Shown here piece after piece: positions 11,262 through 21,570 of a stretch of DNA of 64,000 nucleotides. Source of the stretch: Uranotaenia lowii. Taxonomy: Eukaryota; Arthropoda; Insecta; Diptera; Culicidae. The notes under the pieces were generated by a model. That model ran no database searches, was not told the origin of the DNA, and worked only from the letters and a program-made list of their open reading frames with translations. The DNA is taken from the NCBI RefSeq assembly GCF_029784155.1, contig NC_073692.1:153542334-153606333 (forward strand), given 5' to 3'. Positions within the stretch are counted from its first letter, which is position 1; each line of letters begins with the position of its first letter. Made by a program: the position numbers and the translations under genes.

Positions 11262-12268
11262 CAGTACCGTTCATAATTGTATAGAAATTGGAAGTAAGCG
11301 CACTGTCACTTCGACTTTGAACTTCCATAACTTTTTACGCTGATGATATTTTTTGATCAAATTTTTTGCGTTAGATAGATCAACTATCACACTATTATAT
11401 CAGAAAATTTGAGCTTTCTGGAGTTTGTGTGGCCTGAGAAACAGTAATTCTACGAAAATCGGACTTTTTGGACTTTTCTCATTAAAACTGCAATATCTCT
11501 GAAACTACGCAACATTTTTTATTGAAAATTTGCACAGTCATTGTTGAGATATGAAACTAGCATGTCTGAATTTTTCGAAAGGTTCCATCCATGATATCAA
11601 AAGTTACGCGAGGTGCAATATTTCAGGCATGAACCTTGAAATGCGATTTCTATAGAATTTTGGACGATTCATGAGAACAATATCGTTTCCTCCACTAATC
11701 AGACAAAAAATGCCTGGCAAAAGCAATGAAGAAAAGAAAAAAATGTAATAAATGATCCATTTGTGTTTTGAAATCAGAATTTCGTGAAATTGTTGTGATT
11801 TTTCGGTTGAAATAGATTTACTGGTTGTTAAACAGAGAATGTGATTTTCCTATGAAAGAAAAACGTCCAAAATTCTATAGAAATCGCATTTCAAGGTTCA
11901 TGCCTGAAATATTGCACCTCGCGTAACTTTTGATCTCATCGATAGAATCTTCCGAAAAATTCAGACATGCTAGTTTCATATCTCAACAATGACTGTGCAA
12001 ATTTTTTATAAAAAATGTTGCGTAGTTTCAGAGATATTGCAGTTTTATTGAGAAAAGTCCAAAAAGTCCTATTTTCGTAGAATTACTGTTTCTCAGGCCA
12101 CACAAACTCCAGAAAGCTCAAATTTTCTGATATAATAGTGTGATAGTTGATTTATCTAACGCAAAAAATTTGATCTAAAAATATCATCAGCGTAAAAAGT
12201 TATGGAAGTTCGAAGTCGAAGTGACAGTGCGCTTGTTTCCAATTTCTATACAATTATGAACGGTACTG
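11262..12268. mobile_element. 1,007-bp foldback transposon with two 405-nt arms
   Basis: The left arm 11262-11666 is almost the exact reverse complement of the right arm 11864-12268, with a spacer of about 197 bp. The termini are CAGTACCGTTCATAATTGTA and its complement, flanked by TA at 11260-11261 and 12269-12270, as in Tc1/mariner-type insertions. Only scattered mismatches separate the arms. There is no coding sequence. A transcript across it would form a very long hairpin. Confidence 0.92.
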
Positions 12269-12270
12269 TA

Positions 12271-13129
12271 GTTGCAAAACGACACACTTTAATGTATTTT
12301 ACAAAAAAATATGAATAAAAATATAATGGTGTTGCGAATCGCAATTCCAGTTACACAGAGAAAAGATCGTATAAAATGTCGTCTGAAGTCAGTTTTAAAC
12401 AGAAATGAAAATGAAATGAAGTCCGCCATGTTTGTAAATTTTTACTTATGAAAAAACTGGAAAATATTGTCTTTGGCAACGATTTGAAGGCTTTGAGAGC
12501 AAAATCCAGCGCTCTCTTGCATTCTTTCGACAGGTATGAATAAGGCATCGGATAACACCCAATTGATGTAGTTTTCGTCGCTTTAGAATTAAATGAAATT
12601 TATATGTATGATATTGTCTTCACATTGGTAAATGTTTTTTTTTTTTCAATTTTAATATGATAGTTTATGAGCATTAGAATAAAGCTACAAAAATGTTTGC
12701 TGGGTACTTAGCCCTGAATAAAACCATGCGCTTCCTCATTGGAGTAAATTTGCTGTAATTTTATATGATTTTGGCATGAAACGATGTAAAGCAGAATCGT
12801 TTCATGAACAAACACCGAACGGCCGACCGGTAAACAGCAGGTTCGAATTAATGCTCCAAGAAAATGGTGTTTCGAATCTGGAGTTCGTTGGTTTCTAGAA
12901 AAATGACTTTGATATTATTGACATGCTTGGTTATAGAGCTGATGGCTACAAGTTGATTAAATAATTATAAGAAAATTAAAATGAATAATTAGCCTACACG
13001 GTTTAATTGTTATGGTCATGTAAATTTACAATAGTATTTTTTTTTTCTTTCCGGAATTAACATAAGTCATGAAAATTTAGTAGAAATAACTTGTTCCAAT
13101 CATTTGCAAGAATATTTAATACTGTGAAT
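12271..13129. other. Unassigned sequence
   Basis: No recognised gene or bounded repeat. A short open frame at 12351-12548 on the minus strand has no identifiable domain. Confidence 0.4.
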
Positions 13130-13218
13130 ATAAAAATGGATTTCTGACTATTAGTTTGTCTGTTCCCTATAGGCTTGTAAACTATTGAACCGATTTACGT
13201 GAAACTTGGCAGGATGGG
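13130..13218 (-). mobile_element. Interspersed repeat copy D, 3' part, minus strand
   Basis: The minus strand of this segment carries the conserved CCAAGTTTCACGTAAATCGG, TTCAATAGTTTACAAGCCTA and TAGGGAACAGACAAAC blocks that precede the CAGA tail in copies A and B. It continues at 14070 after an inserted TIR element (13227-14069). Confidence 0.75.
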
Positions 13219-13226
13219 GTATTGAA

Positions 13227-14069
13227 GAAGACTTAGTCGATTTGGGGTCATTTTTGAGTTGCTCAAACCCTGGGGTCTAAAAAGCTTCGGTTTGATTCAA
13301 AACTTATCCATGATGAGATTTTTAGAGGGGTCGACTGGATGAGTTCATGTAATCGTTTTTCGGCATATCAGTCTTTATCTCTTAAAACGATGTATAGATT
13401 GATCCTACGTTTCGATGCTGATTGGCATCTTCCTCAGGGAATATTATGAATTTTATTGATATTAATATTTCTAAATAATGTGTGTTAATCTATTCTTCTA
13501 CTTACAATCTATCGTTCCGCGTGAAATTTCTGTTCTTCTTATGTGAAGCTTACTGTCCACTTTTTTCTTCTCTAATCGTCTCTATGTTTTTTAAACTTAC
13601 TGTGGAGGATATATAAATATAATTAATTGGTTTTAAACTACACTATTTTATAGAATACACACTTTTGGATTTTTTTTAGGTTTTTCGTGATCAAACTTTT
13701 AAAGCGATATAATTTTGAAAATGGCTACCAATATGGTTACCAGCCTACTTGGGCCATGATTTTTTGCAAAATTTTCAAGTAGCGTTTGCATGAGTAAATT
13801 TAAACATTTATGTTTGTATGGAAAAATTGAATATTTTTGTTTATTGTATGGAACCGAGCCTGTTGATGGTTTTTGTACCAATTCATAAATTCTTTAAAGG
13901 ATTTTTTCCGCTGAACAGCTTTATCGAAGACCGTAGCTTTACACTTGTAAACCTTACCTGTGTTACCTTACTTGAAATTTTTGCGAAAAATCATGGATAA
14001 ACCAAAACGAATCTTTTTAGACACCAGGGATTAAGAAATTCGAAAAATACTCCAAATCAACTCAGTCTA
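13227..14069. mobile_element. TIR element inserted in interspersed repeat copy D
   Basis: The left end (GACTTAGTCGATTTGGGGTC) and right end (CCAAATCAACTCAGTCTA) are imperfect inverted repeats about 85 bp long, extending through TCTAAAAAGCTTCGGTTTGA and its partner. The flanks GTATTGAA (13219-13226) and GTATCGGA (14070-14077) look like a mutated 8-bp TSD, matching the uninterrupted repeat sequence of copies A and B. Related ends occur near 21480-21570 and 24928. No transposase is visible; hAT-like class is inferred only from the TSD length. Confidence 0.65.
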
Positions 14070-14335
14070 GTATCGGAGGCCAGGAAAGTTTGTATGGTTT
14101 GATACCCCTCCCCGTCACAGGAAGGGGGAGGGCCTCCCAAACAATAAACATATGTTTGCATAACTCGAGAACCGATCGAGCAAATGGTACCAAATTTGGC
14201 ATGAGAGGGTATTAGGATGCAATAAATGTACTTATGATTATTTAAGACCCCTGCCTTCTTTCAATGGTTGGCTCAGAAGGGACATGGTGGCTCTCATACA
14301 ATTTTTTCACAACCCGATAACTTATCTAAATGTAA
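14070..14335 (-). mobile_element. Interspersed repeat copy D, internal units, minus strand
   Basis: It continues copy D. It carries the C-run/G-run pair CCCCTCCCCG...GGGGGAGGGCCTCCC, then complements of GAGTTATGC, CCAAATTTGG and CATGCC from about two internal units, in minus orientation. Confidence 0.75.
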
Positions 14336-14435
14336 TTTTGTTTTTCAGAAAATTCTGTGAGGGTTTTCTGTGACGCTATTTCTATGAAGTTCATTGGGAA
14401 ATCATGTGAACTATCAACAAATTGAAAACTGCGTA

Positions 14436-15362
14436 GGGGAGAGTGGGGATACTTGATCCCCTTTTCTTGTTTCACCATATCTTTTTGGAAAAATTTAGCA
14501 ACTCGCTGTCTTTGACATTTTCTGACAGCTTGTAATTTCAAGTTTCTATGCTCCAAAAATTAGAACGATACTTGAACCCGTTGATGAACTAGAAGCATTT
14601 TCGTGGGAGTAAAAAAATTGCGATTTTTCTAGAGTTAGGGGAGACTTGATCCCCTATTGAAGGCGACTTGATCTTTTATTTAGGAATTAATTGACTATTT
14701 TGGTCATGTTTGTTCTCATTTGACAATTTATAGCAGACATAAGAAGAAAATTCTATAACTTTGTCTCAACGCTAATACATTGCATACTTAAAAGCGCTAT
14801 TTTTTATAATTAAGAGAAAAATAATTATGTTTGCTCTTTTCTTCAGACAATTGTTTGATAAATATTAGTTTTTGGATAAATATTAGTAATTTCGTAATCA
14901 GCAATCATAACGATCAATTCAGAAGAAGAATATGCCGTTTGGAAGAGGGATCAATTGTACCCAACTCTAGGGGATCAATTGTATCCATAATCAACATTTT
15001 AGAAAACTTTTTCTGAAAAAAGTTGAGAGTTTTCCATTGCTTTGAAAATATGGCATTATGAAGTTCATTTTACGCTCAAACGATTGATACATTGGAACAA
15101 ATATTTTTTTCATAATTTTCCCATGTAAGGAACATTTTAAAGTGATGAAAAAAGATCTTCAAGTTACATTTTGTCAAATTTTTCAAACAAAGTTCAATTA
15201 CTCAAACAATTATTTTGTTGAAAAATTTTTAACTACAAGCATTGTAATTTTGCTCATTTTGGCGCATTTTTCTAGAACATTTGATCTTTGTAAGACATTC
15301 CAGTTTCGAGATATAGCTAAGGAATCAAGTATCCCCAGGGATCAAGTATCCTCATTCTCCCC
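14436..15362. mobile_element. 927-bp TA-flanked element, GGGGAGAGTGGGG ends
   Basis: The ends GGGGAGAGTGGGGATACTTG and (in reverse) GGGGAGAATGAGGATACTTG are inverted and flanked by TA (14434-14435, 15363-15364). The motif (A/G)A(C/G)TTGATCCCC recurs near both ends and inside (about 14440, 14640, 14665, 14945, 14970, 15320, 15340). No transposase frame is convincing, so this is a non-autonomous element. A relative may end at 9058. Confidence 0.82.
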
Positions 15363-15364
15363 TA

Positions 15365-15690
15365 CAGTTGAAATCGAAAAAAATCAATTTACATTACCTT
15401 GATTTCATTTTTTTATGAATTGGAGTCAAAAATAAAAAGTCGAAAGAGACATAAAATAAATCTGTGCCTTCGGTGAAAATTTTGAAAATTCTGTGATCTG
15501 TGACGAAATTTGCTCAAAATTCTGTGATAATACAGATAATTCTGTGATTTCGGCAACCTTGGTTGAGAGTCAGTTAATGCAATGCAACGCGTATTCATTA
15601 TAAAAAGAACTAGGATTGAAAGAATGTCGATTAAATTTGCCCTGCAGGACTCTCTGTTCTTCATTTTTAATTAACAACTGCTTCTCATCT
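15365..15690. other. Short AT-rich stretch with AATTCTGTGAT reiterations
   Basis: AATTCTGTGA recurs at about 15488, 15517 and 15539, and TTCTGTGA also occurs at about 14352 on the other side of the 927-bp element. This suggests one older repeat split by that insertion. It is otherwise unassigned. Confidence 0.4.
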
Positions 15691-15699
15691 ATAAGTTAT

Positions 15700-16600
15700 T
15701 TTTCCTCACACCCAAAGCAAGTGGTCTCAATGATGCGTACCTATATGTAAAATTGAACATTTTTCTCAACACCAAAGAACATCGACAGCAGGCAGGTACG
15801 TGTGTAGGAATTTTTCCGGCATCTAGGACGAAGTCAGCACGTCGGATCCCCGGAATCCGAGACGATAACTTCCACAAACACACGTAAGCCATCATTATTA
15901 CGCACGCACAACATTGCCATACATACACATATATTGAGGAAGTTCGTCGATCGGCCGTGTCTTCTGAAAGTGATTAAAAGCAAATTATTCGAAACTTTTG
16001 TTCACATTGTGGCCAAACGTGAGCTGGGTTCCCTAAAGGAGCAGAGATGGATGTCCTGGCTGCCGAAATGTGTTCCGGTTCGACAAAATCCGCCCAGACT
16101 GACTGACACACACCGGATGTGGATTTCGAACACGTGCATCCATGGTTTTTCTTCTCTGATGGCGTCGTCGTCGTCGTCGTTCGACTTTGTTGTAAATATT
16201 CCACTGGGTTCGAGAGTCTTTTACTTATTTTATTGGAACAGGACAGGGAGCAAGGAAACAGCTGGGTTCGGATTGGAAGTTCGGATCGATGAGATAGATG
16301 GGTCGCAGGTCGTCGTCGTACATATGTGGCGATATTAGGTCCCCGGCTATTGGAAAAAAGCGTGTTGTTGGGTTGGCTGACTGGCTTTGCATGTTTGCAA
16401 ATCACCTTTCCCGAATATATTTCGCATGCCTGCCTGCATGAGCATGAGCTTAGCCGGATCAAAGCGAGAGGTTGTGGGATCAAAGCATTTGATTGGATCG
16501 CATTATCAAAGAGTAATGTTGATGGCCTGCTACGAATCTGGGTTACCAGTAATAATCGATATTATGTGGAGAAAAATTGCTATGGAACATAAATAAACTA
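15700..16600. other. GC-richer non-repetitive island
   Basis: Base composition shifts to near-balanced, and the longest open frames of the window overlap here on opposite strands (15934-16338 plus, 134 codons; 15974-16483 minus, 169 codons). Neither has a domain I recognise, and their mutual overlap suggests both are by-products of composition. A short TCG microsatellite sits at 16163-16180. It could be unique host DNA such as a regulatory block or an untranslated exon; that is inference. Confidence 0.35.
16163..16180 (+). repeat. (CGT)6 microsatellite
   Basis: Six uninterrupted CGT units occur within the GC-richer island. Confidence 0.85.
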
Positions 16601-16718
16601 ACCGGTTGAATTCGGTTGTTGCGGTATCTAAAAATATCATCACATACCATATGGGATTTAGAGTGCTGTAATATGTGACTTTCATAAATATAACAGGTAA
16701 AACTTTAAACCATTGATA

Positions 16719-17045
16719 TTGTTGAAAACGCAGGTTTCAGTGGTGGAATAGAGTTAATCTTTATTCAGGTTTGTTCGTCAAGTCCTTAAACAACTATCAT
16801 TACATTAGCGATAGCTGTTTTTCACTTTCCACTTCTCATATTCCCTAACCGGGAAAGTACTCATTTCTCAATGAGTACTTTGATACTCTTACCCAGAATA
16901 TTTGGCGACACTGTTGTGTTACCACGAATCCAATTTGAGTAGTCTCTCTTAACCGTGCGATGATGTAGACGTTTGTACCGCGTTTATCATCACCTGTCAT
17001 CAGCAATCATTGATCTATTCTTCTTTATTGCGAATTGGACATAGC
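16719..17045 (-). mobile_element. LTR-like repeat, copy 1
   Basis: About 320 bp are shared with 40690-41025, including AACGCAGGTTTCAGTGGT, ATTACATTAGCGATAGCT, ACTCATTTCTCAATGAGTA and GATGATGTAGACGTTTGTAC. On the minus strand the last part reads CCTGAATAAAGATTAA and ends in CAACA. A poly-A signal close to a CA terminus fits a solo LTR on the minus strand. No clear TSD or TG start was found, so the LTR assignment is tentative; the repeat relationship is firm. Confidence 0.5.
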
Positions 17046-17089
17046 AAGAGGAAATAAAACCAGTGTGATTTGGTTTCGTCGCGGAATAA

Positions 17090-17245
17090 TATACAAAAAA
17101 CCCATACAAAATTTAGGCTCGTTGAGCGATATCTTCTCGTGATCCGATCTGGCCCAAATTTGGCATGAGACCTTGTACTAGGCCTAGGATCAATTTTAGC
17201 CTGCAGCGCATAACTTTTAAAAATGTCGGGTCATTTGGGGCACTC
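17090..17245. repeat. Short interspersed repeat fragment
   Basis: CCCAAATTTGGCATGAGACC, CTTGTACTAGGCCTAGGATC and TTTTAGCCTGCA are repeated at 53578-53632 with few differences. Its class is unknown. Confidence 0.55.
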
Positions 17246-17249
17246 TATT

Positions 17250-17580
17250 TTACAAACATGCGAAACTGCAGACTGGTGCACAATAGCAATTGAGGCTGCA
17301 AAATATAAAAATATACTTTATCGGATCGCTGATATATAGGGATTTTCAAAATATCTAACGATTTGCGCCGAAATCTTCAGATTTACCCCAAATGGTCAAA
17401 TACGGCAAACACATTTTTTACTATAACTCTCTTGTTTCCCAACGAATTTCGACAACAATTTTAGTTTTTATCAAATAATTTGAAAATTTATCAGACAAAT
17501 GAAGCGAAATGTAACGTCATTTTGATACTCAAAATGATTTTATAGTAGATCTCGTGAGCACTTCTTGCATTGGAAGAGGG
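17250..17580. other. Unassigned sequence
   Basis: No gene or repeat boundary is recognised. Confidence 0.4.
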
Positions 17581-17582
17581 AA

Positions 17583-17820
17583 AGCCGCCGACCGTGGCCT
17601 AGAGGATAGCGTTCAAGTCTTCTAAGTCAGAGGTCATGAGATCGAATCTCGGTCACGGCATAAATAGTACAATTTCTGTGGGTTGGTGGTTTTAACATTT
17701 GTGAGATGCTAGCCATCATATCCTTGAAAAATGTACGCCTTAGAGTTATATAAATTCAATCTCTTCAAAGAAACATGAAGTTTCACTGAAGTCCTATATG
17801 TGTGTGTTCGTTTTTAAAAA
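17583..17820 (+). mobile_element. tRNA-derived SINE-like element, copy 1
   Basis: A tRNA-like head contains a box-A-like GTGGCCTAGAGGATAGCG and a box-B-like GAGATCGAATCTC. The tail is GGTTGGTGGTTTTAACATTT, GATGCTAGCCATCATATCC and TGTGTGTTCGTTTTTAAAA. The tail and the second half of the head recur at 62518-62710. Pol III boxes plus a shared unrelated tail are the hallmarks of a SINE. No clear TSD was found around this copy. Confidence 0.75.
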
Positions 17821-18109
17821 GGGCGGTAAGTCCATATCATTAAAACATACATTTTGACATCATTATAAACTCTCTGAAGCTTATAGAAGCAGAGTTATGT
17901 TTCAGGTCTTGAAAAACGAATTTTGAAATCAATGTCAAAGAAAAAATATTATTGTATCTTCTTTTTGCCGAAATTCGAAATCAGCTAATTTTTATGTATA
18001 AGATTATCTAATGTAGCTGCTTTTAGAATTTTTAATCAATTGCATTTTCTGAGAAAATACTTACACCTAAATTCAACTTGAGTCCTATGGTATGAGACAA
18101 AAGTTGGTT

Positions 18110-18164
18110 CTGAGTTTTGAGATTTGAGATTTGAGATTTGAGACATTAGACCGAAGACATTAGA
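18110..18164 (+). repeat. Short degenerate tandem repeat (TTTGAGA / GACATTAGA)
   Basis: TTTGAGATTTGAGATTTGAG is followed by GACATTAGACCGAAGACATTAG. The same purine-rich theme continues at 20158-20610, on the other side of the retrotransposon insertion. Confidence 0.75.
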
Positions 18165-18176
18165 CATGGAAAACTT
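18165..18176. repeat. Left TSD of non-LTR retrotransposon
   Basis: CATGGAAAACTT is repeated exactly at 20146-20157. The reverse-transcriptase frame of the element runs right up to the second copy. Confidence 0.8.
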
Positions 18177-20145
18177 CTTTCATCTTGAGCAGGGAAAAGC
18201 CCCCGGGAGTTGATTTTCTTTCAGAACCATTCTCCCGTAGGCATAAAACCTCCTCACTTTTTATTCAAACTTATTTTTTCAACGTTTTTCATAGTTTACA
18301 ATTTTGTTATAACATGTTTTTTTCTTAACACAATTCTATATATTTTAGTTAATGTTCATTTGCAGCTGGAGACGGTGGGCGGTGGTTTTGTGGAGGTGGT
18401 TATGTGGTGGCGGTGGCTGGCGGAGAGGAAGAAAAAAAAAGGATACGGTGACAATTAGTGGCGGTTGTGTTTGGAGCGAGGACTTGTCTTCTCTTTCAAG
18501 CCTCCAGTGAGATTAATCTCTGTTAAGGAGGCTTCGATGAACTGTTCTACTGCAGGTTCAACGATCTAGTTTGTTTTGCTTTCAGTTACGTTAAATAGTT
18601 TTCTAAATTGGCTTTAAGGTGAATTTAAGGTGAAATTGAGTTTCAAGTGTGGAGGCAGATTGTTATATTTCATTTTACTGAAATATGCGGGGGATCTCTT
18701 CATTTTTTCAGTGTTTGCTCTTCTCAGAGTTAGATTTCCTCTAGACCTTGTAGGAGATCGATGATTCAGTTGCTGGCGCTGAACTTGTTGATTGTGGTGG
18801 AAAGACGGATGGTGTAATATACTGTGGATTTGTACGACACTTTGCAGCTCTCTTAGGGCAGCTATTGACAGAATTGACACCGAGGCTGCTTCAAAAAGAC
18901 TAATCGCTGGAAAAAGTCTGGGTTTCTTGAACACTCCTTTGAGACAACGGTTTTGCAAAGCTTGCAGAGGTTTTATGTCTCGTTTTCTCGCAGCTCCCCA
19001 AACGGAGACCATGTAGTGCAACTTATATTACACAAATGCATGGTATAGATGTGTCAGATGTTTGGTGGGTACGAATCTGGATAGCTTCCATATCATGCTG
19101 TGTATAGCACAGAGTTCTATTCGTAGACGGTCTATATGCTTGTCCCATCTTATCAGTTCATCAAATATAAGTCCTAGATACCTACTTGAACGATTTGACT
19201 TGTTCAATGACTGTTGAACCAACTTGGAGCTGCTGGTGAGATTCGGACTGCCGGTAAGTAGATCGGAACATGACATATTTTGTCTTGTCCAGGTTGAGCG
19301 AGAGAAGATTAGCATTAAAGTATTCCTGAAGAGTTTTAAGATCTTCTGACATCTGAGCTATAGCTATAAGGAGGTATCGTCAGCGAAAAGTCTTGGTTTT
19401 CCGTGCAAATGAAGCCTATGGATATCATTCACATGCAAGATGAACAGCAAGGGTCCCAGGTTGCTGCCTTGAGGAACTCCAACGGGAAGGTATCCAAGAT
19501 CACTAGTCGATTGATTAATTTGTACATACTGCTTTCTATTCGCAAGATAGTCAGAGAATTGGCAATACCTCTGATTCCGTAGGCATCCAATTTGTTCAGT
19601 AGTATGGAATGGTCGATCGTGTCGAAGGCTTTTTTCAGATCTAGGAATAACACACGGCCATTAACTTGCGATTGTCGAGGGCATTGTGTATATCATCGAC
19701 TAGTTCAGACGCTGCTGTTAATGTACTAGAGCCTTCTCGGAAGCCATATTGATAGCAGTATAATAGGTTGTGCTGCTTCAGGAATTGCAAAACACGAGTT
19801 GCTAGAAGTTTTTCCAGGATTTTACTAAATACGGATAAAACCGATATGGGGCGGTAGTTGCTGCAATTCGTTTTTTTCCCTGCTTTGTACATCGGAATGA
19901 CACGTGCTGTTTTAAGAGATTCCGGGAATCCATCTGATTGAATACAGTCATTGAATATGTCTCGGATCAATGGGGCTAAAATATTGTGACGAGTTTTAAC
20001 AAATTGCGCCGAAATACCATCTGGTCCCGAGCTCTTTGAAGAATCCAAATCGTTTATCAATATGAGAACTTCTTGTTCAGTTGCTGACTGCAAGTAAATA
20101 CTATAACGATTGCCGAAAGATGGAGTGCCATTGATCTGAGCACTT
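18177..20145 (-). mobile_element. 5'-truncated non-LTR retrotransposon (CR1/Jockey group)
   Basis: The element lies on the minus strand between two perfect 12-bp copies of CATGGAAAACTT. Its 5' end (20145) opens directly into the linker before the reverse transcriptase domain, so the endonuclease and any ORF1 were lost by 5' truncation. The 3' end has no poly-A and stops at ...CAAGATGAAAG, which is compatible with LINE clades that do not use A tails. It sits within decayed purine-rich tandem repeats. The clade is judged only from motif style; CR1, Jockey or relatives cannot be separated by eye. Confidence 0.88.
18614..20145 (-). pseudogene. Reverse transcriptase ORF2 remnant, frameshifted
   Basis: Reading downward from 20145, visible motifs in order are: SSGPDGISAQF (RT block 1), NYRPISVLSVFSKILEKLL (block 2), YQYGFREGSSTLTA (block 2a), [20 protein letters not shown] (block 3, catalytic Asp), [12 protein letters not shown] (block 4, split by a frameshift near 19500), and LFADDTS (FADD catalytic pair, about 19390). 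These are followed by SLNLDKTKYV, YLGLIFDE and a C-terminal YMVSVWGAA...LQALQNRCLKG region ending near 18614. At least three frameshifts (about 19650, 19500 and 19390-19320) and several in-frame stops make it non-functional. It would have copied the element's RNA by target-primed reverse transcription. Confidence 0.88.
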
Positions 20146-20157
20146 CATGGAAAACTT

Positions 20158-20610
20158 GACTCTAGAACTTAGATGTAAGACCTTAGATTTGAGACATGAA
20201 ACCTGAGACCTAGATTATTAGACATGAGTCATGAAGCCTGAGAGTTGAAACCTGAGACATTATACATAACATGAGACATGAGACATAATGCAAGAAACCT
20301 GAAACTTTAGACATGAGATATGAACATGAGGCACAAGACGTGAGAAGTCAGATGTGAGAAGTTAGACGTGACAAATGAGAAGATATGAGAGAGATATGAG
20401 ACTTGAGAAGTGAGATGTGAGACATGAGAAGTTAAACGTGAGAAATGGTCGAGAGAAGTGAGACGAGAGAAGCAAGCCGTGAGAAGTAAGAAGTGTTAAG
20501 TGAAAAGTTGTTTAGTGAGTATCTTTAGACTTTAAAGTTTAGATTGAGAGGTTAGAAATAAGAGTGAGATGTGAGAAGGAAGAAGTGAACAGTGAAAAGT
20601 AAGACGTGTC
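20158..20610 (+). repeat. Purine-rich degenerate tandem repeat (GAGACATGAGA / GAGAAGTGAGA)
   Basis: About 450 bp are built from irregular iterations of GAGACATGAGA, GAGAAGTGAGATGTGAGA and similar variants, drifting from ACATGAG to AAGTGAG types. No fixed period is kept, so it looks like an old, diverged minisatellite. It continues the theme at 18110-18164 and was interrupted by the LINE insertion. Confidence 0.85.
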
Positions 20611-21087
20611 TCGTTTCAACTAGCTATATTATTCGCTATTTTTTCATTTACGACACTTTACCATCCTTGTGGCATTCGTGTCTGCAAACTTGTTAATCGA
20701 ATGAATCTGCTCACTGATAATGGTAAACGATAATTCCAAATTTAACACAAATTTTTATCGGGTTTTTGAGAGAGGAGGATCCTTTAGACTTATAATTATA
20801 TACAAGGTGTTTAATAAGTTGGAATACAAATCAAAATAACGGTTTCTATTTATGATGTGCAATTATTCTATGCTCCATCACGTTGATAAGCTTTTTGATT
20901 AAAATCAGCTAGCACGTAGCTACTTTTTCGACATTCACACATAATACGAAAAATAGATTTTATATGAGACAAGTTTAGGAATTTTGTACTGGTTTATTCT
21001 CGACAGCTTCATAGGCGACATTAATTCTTTGACACCAGGGATAGTTTATCTGATAATAGGGCTTGGGTAGGGATTTTAGTTGTTTAA
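20611..21087. other. Unassigned; faint retro-tail relic at 20635-20685
   Basis: TTACGACACTTTACCATCCT and GTGGCATTCGTGTC resemble, on the minus strand, the GCCATAAAGATGGTAAAACG tail seen at 10817-10882 and 57629-57834, but strongly diverged. The rest is unassigned. Confidence 0.4.
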
Positions 21088-21250
21088 CAGGGGTGTGTCT
21101 TTAAGAATTGATAAACAATAAATTCAATTAACATCACTGCTATGTGCCTGGCGATTTGTTAAATGACTACTTTTCATGCAATACTTCACGGGGCACAAGC
21201 AGTGGTATCGATAAAATTTATTGTTTATCAATTCAAATAGACAAACCCCT
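21088..21250. mobile_element. Short (~163 bp) TIR element
   Basis: CAGGGGTGTGTCTTTAAGAA and TTCAAATAGACAAACCCCT face each other, and inverted similarity extends through ATTGATAAACAATAAATT. The CAGGGG start is hAT-like, but the flanking 8 bp do not match, so the class is open. Its centre is similar in reverse to 25035-25100. Confidence 0.6.
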
Positions 21251-21439
21251 ATTCAGCAGCTAATAATTTTTTTGGGCTTATAAGATACGAAGTTACGGTC
21301 TTCAACAAAGTTGTTCAACGAAAAACTTCCTTTAGAGAATTTATAAATTGAACAAAAAAAATATAAACAGACTCGGCCACAGAAGAAACAAAAATTATTA
21401 TTATTTTTCAGTACAAAATATTCAACTTTTCCACAAACC

Positions 21440-21570
21440 TAAAAATCCAAATTTACTCATGTAAACGTAACTTAAAAATTTTGCTAAAAATCATGGATGA
21501 GTTTTGAACCAGAACGAAGCTGTTTGGAGTTTGGAGAAATTCAAAAATGACGCCAAATCGACTCAGTCTA
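21440..21570. mobile_element. Right-end fragment of the TIR family seen at 13227-14069
   Basis: The block from AAATCATGGATGAGTTTTGA to CGCCAAATCGACTCAGTCTA matches the right end of the 13227-14069 element. No left end was found nearby. Confidence 0.55.

Noticed and set aside
15974..16483. The longest open frame of the window (169 codons, minus strand) as a gene
   Set aside because: It overlaps a 134-codon frame on the other strand, has no recognisable domain, signal peptide or membrane segment, and lies in a GC-richer stretch where stops are rarer by chance.
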